Origin: Anomaloglossus baeobatrachus
Lineage: Eukaryota > Chordata > Amphibia > Anura > Aromobatidae
NCBI RefSeq assembly: GCF_048569485.1
Contig: NC_134354.1
Location: 84,248,664 to 84,312,663, forward strand
Length of the DNA stretch: 64,000 nucleotides
Reading direction: 5' to 3'
Shown here: piece by piece, positions 1-10,751 of the stretch
Numbering within the stretch: the stretch's first letter is position 1
How the letters are laid out: each line of letters begins with the position of its first letter
Position numbers and translations under genes: made by a program
Notes under the pieces: model-generated
What the model was told of the DNA's origin: nothing
Databases searched by the model: none
Seen by the model: the letters and a program-made list of their open reading frames with translations, nothing else

Positions 1-385
1 TCGTTCCTGCGGCGTCACACATCGCTATGTATGACACCGCAGGAACGATGAACATCTCCTTACCTGCGTCCACCGGCAATGAGGAAGGAAGGAGGTGGGC
101 GGCATGTTACGTCCCGCTCATCTCCGCCCCTCCTCTGCTATTGGGCAGCCGCTTAGTGACGCCGCAGTGACGTCGTTATGACGCCGAACGCACCTCCCCC
201 TTGAAGGAGGCATTGTTCGGCGGTCACAGTGACGTTGCTGAAAAAGTATGTGCGTGTGACGCTGCCGTAGCGATAATGTTCGCTATGGCAGCGATCACCA
301 AATGTCGCACGAACGACGGGGGAGAGTGCTATCGCGCACGACATTGCTAGCTATCGCTAGCGATGTTGCAGCGTGTAAAGCACCC
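1..385 (+). mobile_element. CpG-rich Harbinger-like MITE, 3' part (copy 1 of 10)
   Basis: This copy is cut by the window edge. It contains the family core: an AATGAGGAAGGAAGGAGG stretch, a GGGCGG box, an inverted CCAAT (CTATTGGGC) and GTGACGTCG. It ends with CGTGTAAAGCACCC followed by TTA. The same core recurs at 8419, 30365, 31117, 40683, 46783, 48302 and 63293. TWA target sites at complete copies point to PIF/Harbinger; no transposase is present. Confidence 0.8.
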
Positions 386-388
386 TTA

Positions 389-1005
389 AGAGTGGATTTA
401 CTAAGATTGTGTTTTTTCAGGTATATTCCTACATTTGGATAAATCTTCATTAATAGAGTGCAGCTGGTATACTGAGGAATAAATACAAAGTATTATCTTA
501 AAGTAGGACCTCTATTATCCACTAATTATAAAGTAATCAGACCGTCATTAGTATTGATTTCTACAAAGGAGAGGGACAGAAAAGAATACGTCTTGCCTTT
601 GTTTGATTTTTATTTTAGACCTCTGGATTGGTAATTCCCGATAAAGATATAATATATGCTGTTATCCACAAACATCGGTTTGCTTCATTCAGGCTTAATT
701 TCCTTTTGCTTTGATATTTTCATAACATTCTTGTTCCCTAAATTCATATTTCTGAAGTAAATCTAATGAACTAGTAATGAGTCTTACCTCTTCATATAGA
801 ATCTCTAGTATAACTACACTATGGTTATTACATTTCTATTTCTGTACTTTGGTTCTTGCATGCCGCATTTCCAATTAAAGGAGTATTTCCATGTTACATA
901 TTTATAGCATAACTCATATCTTGAACCTTTCACCAGTACTGTATTGGAGTCCCTATTACTATTCGGTAATTCTGTGAAGCCAAGGTCCCCAAAGCCTTCA
1001 TCTGA
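389..1005. other. AT-rich intergenic stretch, nothing recognised
   Basis: There is no convincing ORF, RNA gene or terminal-repeat structure here. It looks like old intergenic DNA between a MITE and a solo LTR. Confidence 0.5.
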
Positions 1006-1010
1006 AGTGG

Positions 1011-1648
1011 TGTCACAGGAAAAGAATGACAGGACTAGGACACCTAGGCTGACCCTCAGACTGGGGACCCTGCACTGTCCCTCAGCTCAGAGGTACACTT
1101 AATGGTTGTGAGGTCTGAGTCACCAGCGTGACTCTAACTCCTGTTCAAGCCCTGATGTAACTCCCCTCCCCAACCTCCACCCGAGGGGTGAGCCGGGACC
1201 GTAAACACAACTACACACGAACAGGGGAAAAACAAAAAACTCATACACACGGAAATCACAAACAAAAAAGCGACTAGTTGTGCACAGGGGGCTACAACAT
1301 AAAAGGGCAGAAGAAAACAGACGACTGGGAAACTTTCACACTGTACATTAAGCACACCACAGACTGCAGGAGTCAGCCCCAATACTCCAGCCAACACAGC
1401 AAGTCGCAGAGAGGACTCTTACAGCTCCTTTCACCTCCAGGCCAAGCTTCCAACTGAATGAGAATAACAGGCTCCCTCTGCTGGAAGCACAGGGTATATA
1501 TAGGGACTGGAAGTGGTCCAAATAAGAAACACCTGAAGAGGTGAAGACATGCTTGCTGGAAAGAAATGCAGACAGTAACCCTCTCCCAGACAAAAGAAAA
1601 GGAATACATTTATGTGCAGAGCCCCAAAGCAGAGAGATGACCGTGACA
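1011..1648 (-). mobile_element. Solo LTR, family beginning TGTCAC
   Basis: A 638-bp unit starts TGTCACAGG and ends CCGTGACA. It is flanked by a perfect 5-bp duplication, AGTGG (1006-1010 and 1649-1653). A TATA-like CTATATATACC on the minus strand suggests minus orientation. No internal region is present, so this is a fossil solo LTR left by LTR-LTR recombination. The perfect duplication suggests moderate age. Confidence 0.75.
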
Positions 1649-1816
1649 AGTGGCCTTACTTATAAGTAGTACTTACCTAGGAAATCTATGGAAATTATAG
1701 CAGCATAGAATTGGTAAATGGGGTCATGGAACCACTGTTCTTCTGATGATGAACATACATTGTTATGGGAGTTCTGAACATAATCGAGCTACATAAAAGT
1801 GAATAACACACTATGG

Positions 1817-2226
1817 TGTGATCCGTGAAACACGTACCAGAAAAACACGGACATTGAAAATAAAAAACTTTTTAAACTCAATTGTCTCCAGCGATGCTGT
1901 CTCCAGCCGCTGCTCTCTGCTGCTTCCAAGTCGGCTAATTATTCTCATGAATATGCAGTTATGCACTGCACAGCCGACCGGAAGTAGCTGCAGCGGTGAG
2001 AGAAACAACAGCAGGAGACAGCATCTGGAAGACTTCAGCACCACGGACAGCAGGAGCGGAGACAGGTGAGTTTATCTCCATGTGCTATCACGGATCACTG
2101 ATCACTGATAGCACATGAAGAACCCACGTGTGCCATGAATCATGGCACACGGAGGTACATATATTATTTTTAGTACGTCAGTGACAAGCGTCTGTGTTTT
2201 TCACTGACGTGTGAAACAGGCCTATG
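1817..2226. mobile_element. Degenerate MITE with imperfect inverted ends
   Basis: The ends are loosely complementary: GTGAAACACGTACCAGAAAA on the left, and a right end reading CGTCAGTGAAAAACACAGAC on the other strand. Small palindromes lie inside at about 2082-2117 (around GATCACTGATC) and 2126-2155 (around CATGAATCATG). The 83-residue ORF on the + strand looks incidental. Confidence 0.45.
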
Positions 2227-3400
2227 AAGTAAGATAAGTAAACCCCTTTAAGATTTGTATGAAATAAGAAGCATACAAAAGTTACATTTTAAGCTGTTTT
2301 CCAATAAAATTCTGGCAACTTTTTTTATGCAACAAGGTCCATGTGTCAGCTGTGGATTTACAATTTGATCTGCCGTAAATTCGCATAAGAAGTAATCCAA
2401 TTCAATAGGACTTTTCCATATATTGCTACTTAATACAGTTTTGTGGTGTAGTCCACATGAAGATCATATTACAAAATGTCATCTGACGTATTGAACTGGT
2501 TTTGGAAATGGGGTAGAAGAATAAGTAGACGTATGAACAGCAAAGGGGTTTCCCACTGAAAACAACGATGATTTTGATATGGAAAATAAACTTAAAAAAA
2601 CCCAAATGTTCCAAAAATGTACAACAGAAAATAGCTGTTCTCATTTGCAACCTAATCTTCATACACCAGACAAAATTAATGCCTCTGTCTAAGACAAAAA
2701 AACCACATGGCGTCTGCATCCAGAAGACATTTTTCATACATGGCCCCAGGGCGGGTACGAGCCACAGAGAGCAGCAGCAGGGCTGAGCGCACTTTATTAC
2801 TTCCTCGCGTTCTCCGTCCAGTATGGCAGCAGTTGTAGATTTTTGTAACTGTGTTAATTAGATGGAAGACAAGGATAATTTACAAGGTGTATTTGCAAAC
2901 AAACAAATGTGTTGTTTCTAATATTTTCGCTGCACACGGCTGATTGTGTAAACAGTTTGCTGATCGCACCGTAGAGGGAGCTTTAATTAGAGGAAAGTAA
3001 TCCAAGAAAAGCCAGGTACAGTAATATATTAACAAGGCGCACTCGGGTGGCGCAGCCTCAAACTGGGGACAATAGATTTCTATCATTATATTTTACATAA
3101 AAATGAAAATGCTAATTAGTAAGAATTTTAAGATGCAATATGCATTCAGGATTGAATATTTGCAGTTTTTAAAGTCACCCGTAGCTCCAACTCTCTGAAC
3201 TACTTTTTGGAGGAAATAATAGCTACCTGTCTAAGTCTCCAATATAACAATGATACTGGGAATGTGGTATACAGGGGCGCAAAGAATAAATTAAACAAGG
3301 GGGGGGGGGGACAAGTTTTCTTTCTCCCTTTAAGCATGTAAGCCACACAGTCACCAGAAGAAAGTAGATAAAAGCAGAGCACATAAATCTGGATCCACAC
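2227..3400. other. Intergenic; possible conserved noncoding stretch near 2740-3130
   Basis: There is no gene. Bases 2740-3130 look unlike the surrounding repeats. They contain homeodomain-type TTAATTAG and CTAATTAG motifs and a Fox-like AAACAAACAAA, and I saw no second copy in the window. A run of ten or more G occurs near 3299-3310. Confidence 0.3.
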
Positions 3401-3417
3401 AATTCCTCATTGCCGGC

Positions 3418-4437
3418 TGTGGAGACACGGGGCTCAGTGGGTGCTCTCGTCCACTAAAACCCGCCACCTTTAGAAAGACAGCGTGGCTCAGGGCTCATCC
3501 CAACTGAACACCGGCTTCCTTAATCGTGGGCGTAACACTACTCAGACAACACAGGGTGAGGGAACCACAATAATTAGACTTTATTGGATCCCCAAACAAT
3601 TAACGGCCCATAACACATAACCAGAAAACACAAATGTAACAGGCAACAGAGTCTCACCCTTCCGCTGGCTCACCAGGGATTTAGAATGTCCATGCCTCAG
3701 AGCTTCCAGGGCTATTTACTCCAATCCAGCAGCACCCCGCTTTCGGCGAGCACCCACCGTGACTGGAATAACGCCAGATTTAAGAAGCTGGCTGATGTCT
3801 GCAAAGTCTGTAACAGGTGACTGAACTGTCCCAACCTGAGTGTCCTCCTTAGGTAGTCCTGGTATGATGATACAATCCTGGCAGCCGGGGTCAAAATCCC
3901 TAGGCTGTGGATATGGTCTCCAACCGGAACCAGAGTCCCTAGATTGAAGCCATAAGATATCCTGATCCTCTAGTGAGCTCCGAAGAGCTTAGACTGGATC
4001 CATCAGCATCCATCAACAACCTGGTGGCTTAAAGAAATCCCTTTTATAGCCACATCCTTCTACTTGGATACACTGCGTCCTCATTGATTGGTTGGACAAG
4101 ATCGCCTCTCCCATTGGATGAATCTCAAGCTGCATGGACAATGTTCATTTAAATGATGTGTATAGAAAGACTTAAGATATCTACATGAAGTCTGAAAGTC
4201 ACAGACTCGACAATGGCTACTAAGGTAATCACATTAGCAATACACAACTACGTTACAATGGTTACTGAAAGAGTCTGGAGAGACAATGCGTCTGGCTTTC
4301 AGTGGCCAACACAATTACATGAGTCAACAAGAGTCTTGTAGAAACAATGAGGGACTTATCCCCGTCTATAAACAATCTATCATCCTGTCTGGCTGAATTT
4401 TAAGAAACTTTAACCCATGAGAGTCCATGTCGTCACA
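3418..4437 (-). mobile_element. Solo LTR (1.0 kb) inside a MITE remnant
   Basis: On the minus strand the unit starts TGTGACGACATGG and ends in CA. It is bounded by a perfect 5-bp duplication CCGGC (3413-3417 and 4438-4442). The duplicated bases belong to the CpG MITE core (CCTCATTGCCGGC...), so the LTR landed in that MITE. No internal genes are present; it is a fossil. Confidence 0.75.
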
Positions 4438-4442
4438 CCGGC

Positions 4443-4718
4443 GTCCGCAGGGATGGTGATGTTCCTCGTTCCTGTGGTGTCACACATAGCGATGTGTGCT
4501 GATGCAGGAACGACAAACAACCTGCGTCCTGCAACAGCAACGATATTTGGGATCAGCATGGCGTGTCAACGAACAACGATAAGGTGAGTATTTTTGATCG
4601 TTAGCGGTCGTTCGTGTGTTTCACACGCAACGACGTCGCTAACGAGGCCGGATGTGCGTCACGAATTCCGTGACCCCAACGACATCTCGTTAGCGATGTC
4701 GTTGCTTGTAAAGCCCCT
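4443..4718 (-). mobile_element. CpG-rich Harbinger-like MITE fragment (copy 2)
   Basis: It continues the core that stops at 3417 before the LTR (CTCGTTCCTGTGGTGTCACAC, then GATGTGCGTCACG). It ends in TTGTAAAGCCCC plus TTA at 4719-4721. Only about 15 bp of the upstream half remain at 3402-3417. Confidence 0.7.
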
Positions 4719-4721
4719 TTA

Positions 4722-5407
4722 CTCTGGTAGATGCTAGAGATGCTGCAATGAGGACAGGCATCTTACAAGGACTTTTGGAACTCTTTACCTAACTATTCCG
4801 AAAAACTATGAAACAATGTTGTTTATTTTACTGTCTGTACTGACTATGGAGGATACTAGAGAAGAAGCATAGCATGAGCATAGTTTTTTCATTTAAAATG
4901 GTAAAACATATTACACTCAATGGGAAAAGTATATTATAAGTATAATATGTCAGTGTTTGTAAATAATTAAGATACAAACCTGGGAAATAGCAGTTTCTCT
5001 TAGAATGCGCACTAGTCTTTCTCCACTGTGATATAATCCCATCAGACTGCATGTGCGATGCTGCTTTTTTATTGCATAAATGTGATGTTTTGGGAGGTGT
5101 ATGCACACTGCATCTTCTCACCAGTGTGTAGTTTTATTACAGCAATAATAATCGCAATGATACAACTACATGAGGTTTATTATTGTGTTTTATGACTGGC
5201 GCGCTTATTGAGCATGACAACGGAGGAAAAAATAAAACCAAGGAACAAAGTTCTTTGTCAAGATAGGAGACAAGGACTTCATAACAAAAAAAGCATATCT
5301 CCAGAACCTGCGTTAACTATTCTTAAGATTCTCAGATATGCATTTGGGCTGTGCTGCGAACTATTCCCACTCCATAACAATGAACCAAAGTAGTGAAGAA
5401 AAACAAA
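4722..5407. other. Intergenic, nothing recognised
   Basis: AT-rich sequence without terminal repeats or convincing ORFs. Confidence 0.5.
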
Positions 5408-5410
5408 ATT

Positions 5411-6169
5411 AAAGGGAACCAACCAGCAGGATTTTCATATATAAAGTAAAGCCAGTGCTATACTGACATTAGGATGCTGAATGTAAGCATAGCTTTTGTT
5501 CAGAAATTGGAGGTTTTATTTCAGAAATATGTGCAAGTAAAGTTCGAACAATACATTCCTATTTGATTGACAGGTGCAACAGGAAGGGAATATGTGGGTC
5601 AGATGTTGCTATCTATTGCCGCCCCTGTCTGTCTATCTGCAACTGAATTAACAGCTATGACGGTATCAGGAGTGGGAAGGCCAGGCACGCAGACAGGGGC
5701 AGGAATAGATAGCAAAACCACACCAACATATTCCCTTCCTGTTGCACCTGTCAATCAAAAAGCAGTGCATTGCTAGAACTTTACTTGCACATATTTCTGA
5801 AACAAAACATCCAATCTCAGAAAAAAGCTATAATAATATAATAATATTTATTCATTTATACAGTGCTATTAATTCCACAGCACTTTACATACAATGGCAA
5901 CACTGTCCCCATTGGGGCTCACAATCTAAGTTCCCTATCAGTATGTTTTTGGAGTGGGGAAGGAAACCCACGCATACCCACACAAACTCAGGGAGAATAT
6001 ACAAACTTATTGCAGATGGTGTCCTTGGTGAGATTTGAACCCAGGACCCCAGCGCTGCAAGACTGCAGTGCTAACCACTGAGCCACCAATGCTTACATTC
6101 AGCATCCTAGTGCCAGAATAGCACTGGCTTTACTTTATATATGAAAATCCTGCTGCTTGGTTTCCTTTA
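5411..6169. mobile_element. Palindromic TTAA-type MITE, interrupted by a SINE
   Basis: The long inverted arms run AGGGAACCAACCAGCAGG...GCATAGCTTTTG and back. They are followed by a second inverted pair around a GCAACAGGAAGGGAATATG motif. The flanks read TTAA on the left and TTTAAG on the right. A second copy of the family is at 46010-46491. TTAA targets fit Kolobok or piggyBac; no protein is encoded. Confidence 0.75.
5831..6087 (-). mobile_element. tRNA-derived V-SINE
   Basis: On the minus strand the head reads GGTGGCTCAGTGGTTAGCAC (box A) followed by GGGTTCAAATCTC (box B). Next comes the V-domain-like block around TTCTCCCTGAGTTTGTGTGG, and then a tail GTAAAGTGCTGTGGAATTAA ending in ATT/AAT repeats. 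It interrupts the MITE arm between AAAAAGCTAT and GCTTACATTC. The tail resembles the 3' ends of the LINEs at 11508 and 17181, its likely mobilisers. Confidence 0.85.
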
Positions 6170-6751
6170 AGACCAGCAAACGCTTCTTCATGAATCAGGA
6201 ACGTTGAATGAGTGGGGTAAGGAGTGCTGGAGTCAGATTTATTGCATAGTGAACACCATCGCTTTTCATGGTATTGAGGAGTGGCAGTTGTTACACCCAT
6301 GTGCCGCCCCAATTTCACACGTTGGGTGAAAATGGTGTGAAAATTTCAAAAACAGCAACATTTTAGCGCAGATAGATACTTTTCAAAACGCCAGGATAGC
6401 TTTGATGAATTGAGTCCATTTAAAAACTGACTAAAATTTCAATTTGGAGGCAACTTAAATTCAAGGTTTTTTATTTTTACAGGACTGAAGCCAACTCGCT
6501 TAATAATATGATTTGTAAAGTTAAATAACTTTCACAACTGGATATAATTAAAAAAAGAAACAACAAAAAAACAAACATTTTTTTGTAAATTAGTTACTCT
6601 TGGACCTGGTGGTCTTGGCCATTAGGCTACTGAGACAATAATTCTATTCTTTACCACTCTGTTTTGTATCCACTTAATATGCCATAAAGCGTAAAAAAGA
6701 AACACAGTTGCTAGTAGATTTCCATATATCCCATACACTTTGCTGGAACTG
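6170..6751. other. Intergenic, nothing recognised
   Basis: AT-rich filler between two MITEs. No coding or structural signal was seen. Confidence 0.45.
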
Positions 6752-6754
6752 TAA

Positions 6755-7414
6755 GGCTATGTGCCCACGCTACGGAAAATTTGCTTTTTTCGATTTTTTC
6801 GCAGAAATTCCGCGGATTTTTCAAAAATCCGCAGTACAACGAGTCCCCAGCCATTTCTATGGCATTTTGGAACTGCTGTGCCCATGCTGCGTTTTTTTCC
6901 ACAGCGGAAATAATGCGGATTTCCCTGCGGAAAAATCTGCAGCATGTCAATTATTCCTGCAGATTTTTCCGCATGGTCCCATTTTTACCTGCCTTGATAG
7001 CAGACACCGGAGTCACTTCCTCTAGTGCAGAGGAGGGCAGTGGAGCCAGAAGCAGGAAGGAGGAGGTGGGCGGGGCCTGTACAAGCTCCGGTCATGTGAC
7101 AGCCAGAGTTAATTCAGGCCTGCCCATCTCCTCTGGCAATGTGCAGACAGACACGGCCGGGAAGTGAAGTGTGGCGTGATGGAGGAAAGTATGAACTCCC
7201 CGATCACTCCAGCCCTTGTTCTGCATTGAGGATGCAGTGCTGAAGCCATGGTACTGTATCCTCAATGCAGAATGACCACAGCATATCCGCAGGACATTCC
7301 GCAGCATAACCGCAGCATGGAAACAGACAAAAGTTGTGCTGCGGTTTTCTGGGAGCTCCTGCAGAATGTCCTGCGGATATATCCACAGGACACTTTCCCC
7401 GTGGGCACATAGCC
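6755..7414. mobile_element. MITE with TAA target duplication (Harbinger-like)
   Basis: The termini GGCTATGTGCCCACG and CGTGGGCACATAGCC are exact inverses. They are flanked by direct TAA (6752-6754 and 7415-7417). The interior repeats TCCGCGGA/CCGCAGGA-type motifs. The TAA target is typical of PIF/Harbinger. Overlapping ORFs on both strands are by-products of the inverted structure. Confidence 0.8.
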
Positions 7415-7660
7415 TAATATGCATTTTTTACGCAGCATTGAAAACTCACCAAAAACTCATTGTGGGAACGTAGCTTCATCATCCTGAAAAATGGCTAAAA
7501 TCTGTTTTGCTCTAGATAAGAACAGACTACCAGCTCACTAAGGGATTATAGTACAGTTACATGTAAGCACAATATTCGCCGGCTCACACTTTTCAGCTGC
7601 TATTAATCCTTGGCACGGAGACAGCAGCCCTCCTGCTGGGCTCACATACATAGACAATAA

Positions 7661-7930
7661 TAGAATGAAAACTCTATCAATTCTGGATTAAAACTCCACA
7701 ACTTTATTTGAACAGCTTAAAATTCAGGTACACATAAAGATGCCATTAGACATCCAACGCGTTTCTTACATAAATACCGAGATAGATCAAAAGAAGCAAC
7801 TGTACATAGCACCAACATAAATAAATACATACATCAAAGCCGAATAATAAAGAGGTGTGTGGGTTGCAAGCCTATAGAACGACCTACGGAAAATACATAG
7901 GAGACACAGAAATGTAGAAAAAATTCCACA
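7661..7930. repeat. Remnant of a hammerhead-type palindromic repeat
   Basis: On the minus strand, GAAACGCGTTGG (about 7754-7766) is followed downstream by a TTTATT/AATAAA-type segment. This resembles one arm of the repeats at 9354, 32192 and 50535. The matching CTGATGA half is missing. Confidence 0.4.
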
Positions 7931-7934
7931 GAAA

Positions 7935-9210
7935 ACCGATGAGGTCAAAAATATATTTATTGGTTATAAAAGAAGAGACCGCCACAATGGCAGTACAAAC
8001 CAGAAAACAAGGGCATCACATGTAGTGCAAAACATGGGGGCAGAGACGCCATATACTATATAACATATAATAAACAGTCCAGGACCAAACAGTGGCAAAG
8101 ATGGTAGCAATATGGTTAAAGGTAATATGGATGTGTGACCAGAAAGAAGGATATAACAAAATATGGAACGCACAATTCTGCAGTATACCGTATATATCGC
8201 TTGTTAATAAAGGTAAAAAGATGCAGAACTGGGAAACAAATGGCATGTAACTGTCAGGCTAATGTAGAGTGACTATGTAATCAGTAAACAAATAGAGATA
8301 GGGAGAGGAGGGACACTGCGTGGGGGATGTGCAAACGATGGTGTGCCAAAGGGAATAAAGCACTAGTGGCCTTAGGTGCACAACCTCAAGCGGTGACCGC
8401 TAGTGAAACAAACTGTAAGGGCGGCGTTACACGAGAAGGTTTATCGTGTGATCGCACGAGCGATCGCACCCGCCCCCATCGTTTGTGCGTCACGGGCAAT
8501 TTGTTGCCCGTGGCGCACAAAGTCGTTTACCCCCGACACACGTACTTACCTCCCGAACGACCTCGCTGTGGGCGGCGAACATCCACTTCCTGAAGGGGGA
8601 GGGACGTTCAGTGTCACAGCGACGTCACACAGCGGCCACCCAATAGAAGCGGAGGGGCGGAGATGAGCGGGACGTAACATCCCGCCCACCTCCTTCCTTC
8701 CGCATTGCTGGCAGGACGCAGGTAAGCTGTGATTGTTGTTCCTGGGGTGTCCCACGGAGCGATGTGTGCTGCCTCGGGAATGACGAACAACCGGCGCGCA
8801 GAAGGAGGAACGACTTTATGAAAACGAACGACGTGTCAATGAGCAACGAGGTGAGTATTTTTGCTCGTTCACAGCTGTCACACGCTACGATATCTCTAAC
8901 GATGACGGATGTGCGTCACGGAATCCGTGACCCCGACGACATATCGCCCAATATATCGTAGCGTGTGAGGCCGCCCTAAGAATAGTAAAAGTAATGGAGG
9001 ATTAGAAAGAATACCTGATCAGAGGAGACCTGGACCTGGAGAACTTACCCTCACATGTGACACCCAGCCCCGACGCACACGTTTCGGCGTCACCTTTGTC
9101 AGGGGTTATGTTTTGCACTACATGTGATGCTCTTGTCTTTTGGTTTGTACTGCAATTGTGGCAGTCTCTTCTTTTTTAACTAATAAATATATTTTTTACC
9201 TCATCGCGTT
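7935..9210. repeat. Palindromic retroposon-like repeat, interrupted by a MITE
   Basis: The left arm (about 7941-8037) is the inverse of the right arm (about 9103-9205). Both run through ATATATTTATT, a GAAGAGACYGCCA segment and CATCACATGTAGTGCAAAAC. Beside the right arm, on the minus strand, lies a hammerhead-like core CCCCTGACAAAGG...GCCGAAACGTGT...GTCGGGG. This gives box I (degenerate), stem II, GAAAC and a closing CCCC/GGGG stem. No flanking duplication was identified. Confidence 0.55.
8419..8976 (-). mobile_element. CpG-rich Harbinger-like MITE (copy 3, complete)
   Basis: It is 558 bp long, starts GGGCGGCGTTACACG and ends CGTGTGAGGCCGCCC, with direct TAA on both sides (8416-8418 and 8977-8979). 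The core is on the minus strand. The ends belong to the GCGTCACAC type and not to the GTGCTTTACACG type. No protein is encoded. Confidence 0.85.
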
Positions 9211-9598
9211 TCAGACATAGCACAGTTCTGGGTAAATATAAACAGACTGCATTCTTTAGACCACCCAAAGAAGGGTGGGGGGGGGGAAACCCCCCAAAAA
9301 GAGTAGGGGGGGAAAAAAGAGTGTTGTATCAGATACCCGAGAGCAAATCCAAGACGTAATAAAGCTGTGGAAAAAGAGCGCAAATAGGGTCTTAACCAGT
9401 ATGGGAATTTGATCTAGTGCTAAAAACGCGCTCACCTGATCGGGTTGTGCCAGTCACGACCCCTTGCTGCACATGTATAGGTGGTGGTCAGCAGTGGCCC
9501 CGAAGTGTAGTAGTGAAATAGACAGAGAAAAGAATTACAGGTATAAGCCGCGCTATAACCACAAGATCCAGAAGATTTTATTAAATCCCTTTTTTTTT

Positions 9599-9650
9599 CC
9601 ACAGGTCAACGTGTTTCAGAGATATATTAATCTCCTTCATCAGGACAAAA
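9599..9650 (-). ncRNA. Hammerhead-ribozyme-like core, left arm
   Basis: Read on the minus strand: GTC, then CTGATGA, a stem GGAGAT/ATCTCT closed by a short AT-rich loop, then GAAAC, ACGTT, GACC. Box I (CUGAUGA) and the GAAA box are intact. The GTC before box I can pair with the GAC after the UH cleavage position. Stem III would be very short, as in type I ribozymes of Penelope-like elements that act as dimers. A bulged A follows box I. Activity is inferred. Confidence 0.6.
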
Positions 9651-9675
9651 GGAATCTTACAACTTAAGATTCCTT

Positions 9676-9727
9676 TCATCCTGATGAAGGAGATGGATAC
9701 ATCTCTGAAACGCGTTGACCTGTGAAA
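9676..9727 (+). ncRNA. Hammerhead-ribozyme-like core, right arm
   Basis: CTGATGA is at 9681-9687, the stem II strands GGAGAT at 9689-9694 and ATCTCT at 9701-9706, GAAAC from 9707, and the palindromic stem III ACGCGT up to 9715. All invariant-looking boxes are present. The flanking stem I is weaker than in the left core (C-G, T-A, then mismatch). Confidence 0.6.
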
Positions 9728-9826
9728 ATAAAAAGGGATTTAATCAAATCTTCTGGATCTTGTTGTTATAGCTTGGCTTATACTCGTATTTTTTTTTTCC
9801 GTCTATTTCACGAGAGCAAATCCAAG

Positions 9827-10746
9827 CACACCTGAAAAGGCACTGTTACAATATATCTCAAGGCAGTCGTTCACACTCAGTATCATGAAATTTTTTCCAG
9901 TACCGGTCACACAGATGTCACATGGACATGTCACATGAACGGCACATGGATGACACACACATATGGCTATACAGATGTCCAAAACGGATCATGCAACACG
10001 TATGTTTTTTTACATGGATTTGTGAAGGGGGCCTAACACAGAACAAGACAACCTATTGTTATTCGGAAACACTTTTTTCAAGAAATGAAGATCCTATCCT
10101 GAGCACAGGACTCCATCTATTAATTCACAATTCTCTAATATGGTATGGTATATGAAAATGGGTTTTCTAAACTGGACACTCCATAAATTTTACTTTTCTA
10201 TGACCCTACATGTCCTATTCATGCATTTTCAAGTTTATGATGCCGGTACAAACTCCATCCTTCTCCCATGGACTGGAGTTAAGCATTTCTCTAAAATTAA
10301 CCGAAACCATGCTAATTAGGAATCAGATCATGAGCTCCTGTTCATTGTAGAGAGAACTGACGAAGCATAAACAGTATATACAAAGGTGACCATATGGTTT
10401 TGGTTTTTTTGATACCCTGAAGGCAAGAGCAGACCTAGTTTCCAAACAAAGGATTGCTATCATATGTCAGCTTGTATCTAAAGAAGTGAGATTTTCAAGG
10501 TGTGACTATAAATATACATCTCACAGCTGCTAGACTGCCAGTGACTGAGCGCAGAAGTTATACTGAAAGAAGAATCAGAGAAATCTGTGTACTGCATAAA
10601 AGACAAAGTCGCTTGTAGAGTAACAGCGGGAACACAGTAAATTACAGAGTCTGGATAATACACCGCTCTGTAGGAAATCTTATTAAAGTCTGACGAGAAA
10701 AAGGATTAATCAAAATACCGATATATCTTCATATAGAACTTCCTTG
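9827..10746. other. Intergenic, one weak MITE trace
   Basis: Bases 9890-10036 carry CACATGGAC-type repeats and a final GGGGGCCT that recall an eroded MITE end. The rest shows no gene or repeat structure. Confidence 0.4.
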
Positions 10747-10751
10747 ACATC

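Larger units (their letters stand above)
9354..9810. mobile_element. Palindromic retroposon with two hammerhead-like cores and a 16-bp target duplication
   Basis: The flanks carry a perfect 16-bp direct repeat CGAGAGCAAATCCAAG (9338-9353 and 9811-9826). From 9513 to 9810 the sequence is one large palindrome. The outer arms read GTGAAATAGAC, then a pyrimidine/A-rich tract, AACCACAAGATCCAGAAGA, and TTTTATT/AATAAA. The centre holds one hammerhead-like core per strand. A long, variable target duplication indicates insertion by reverse transcription, as in LINEs or Penelope-like elements. No ORF is present, so it is non-autonomous. Confidence 0.7.

Noticed and set aside
6081-6087. Possible tRNA gene at the SINE head
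   Set aside because: Box A and box B are present, but the sequence continues into a V-domain and a LINE-like tail, so it is a SINE.
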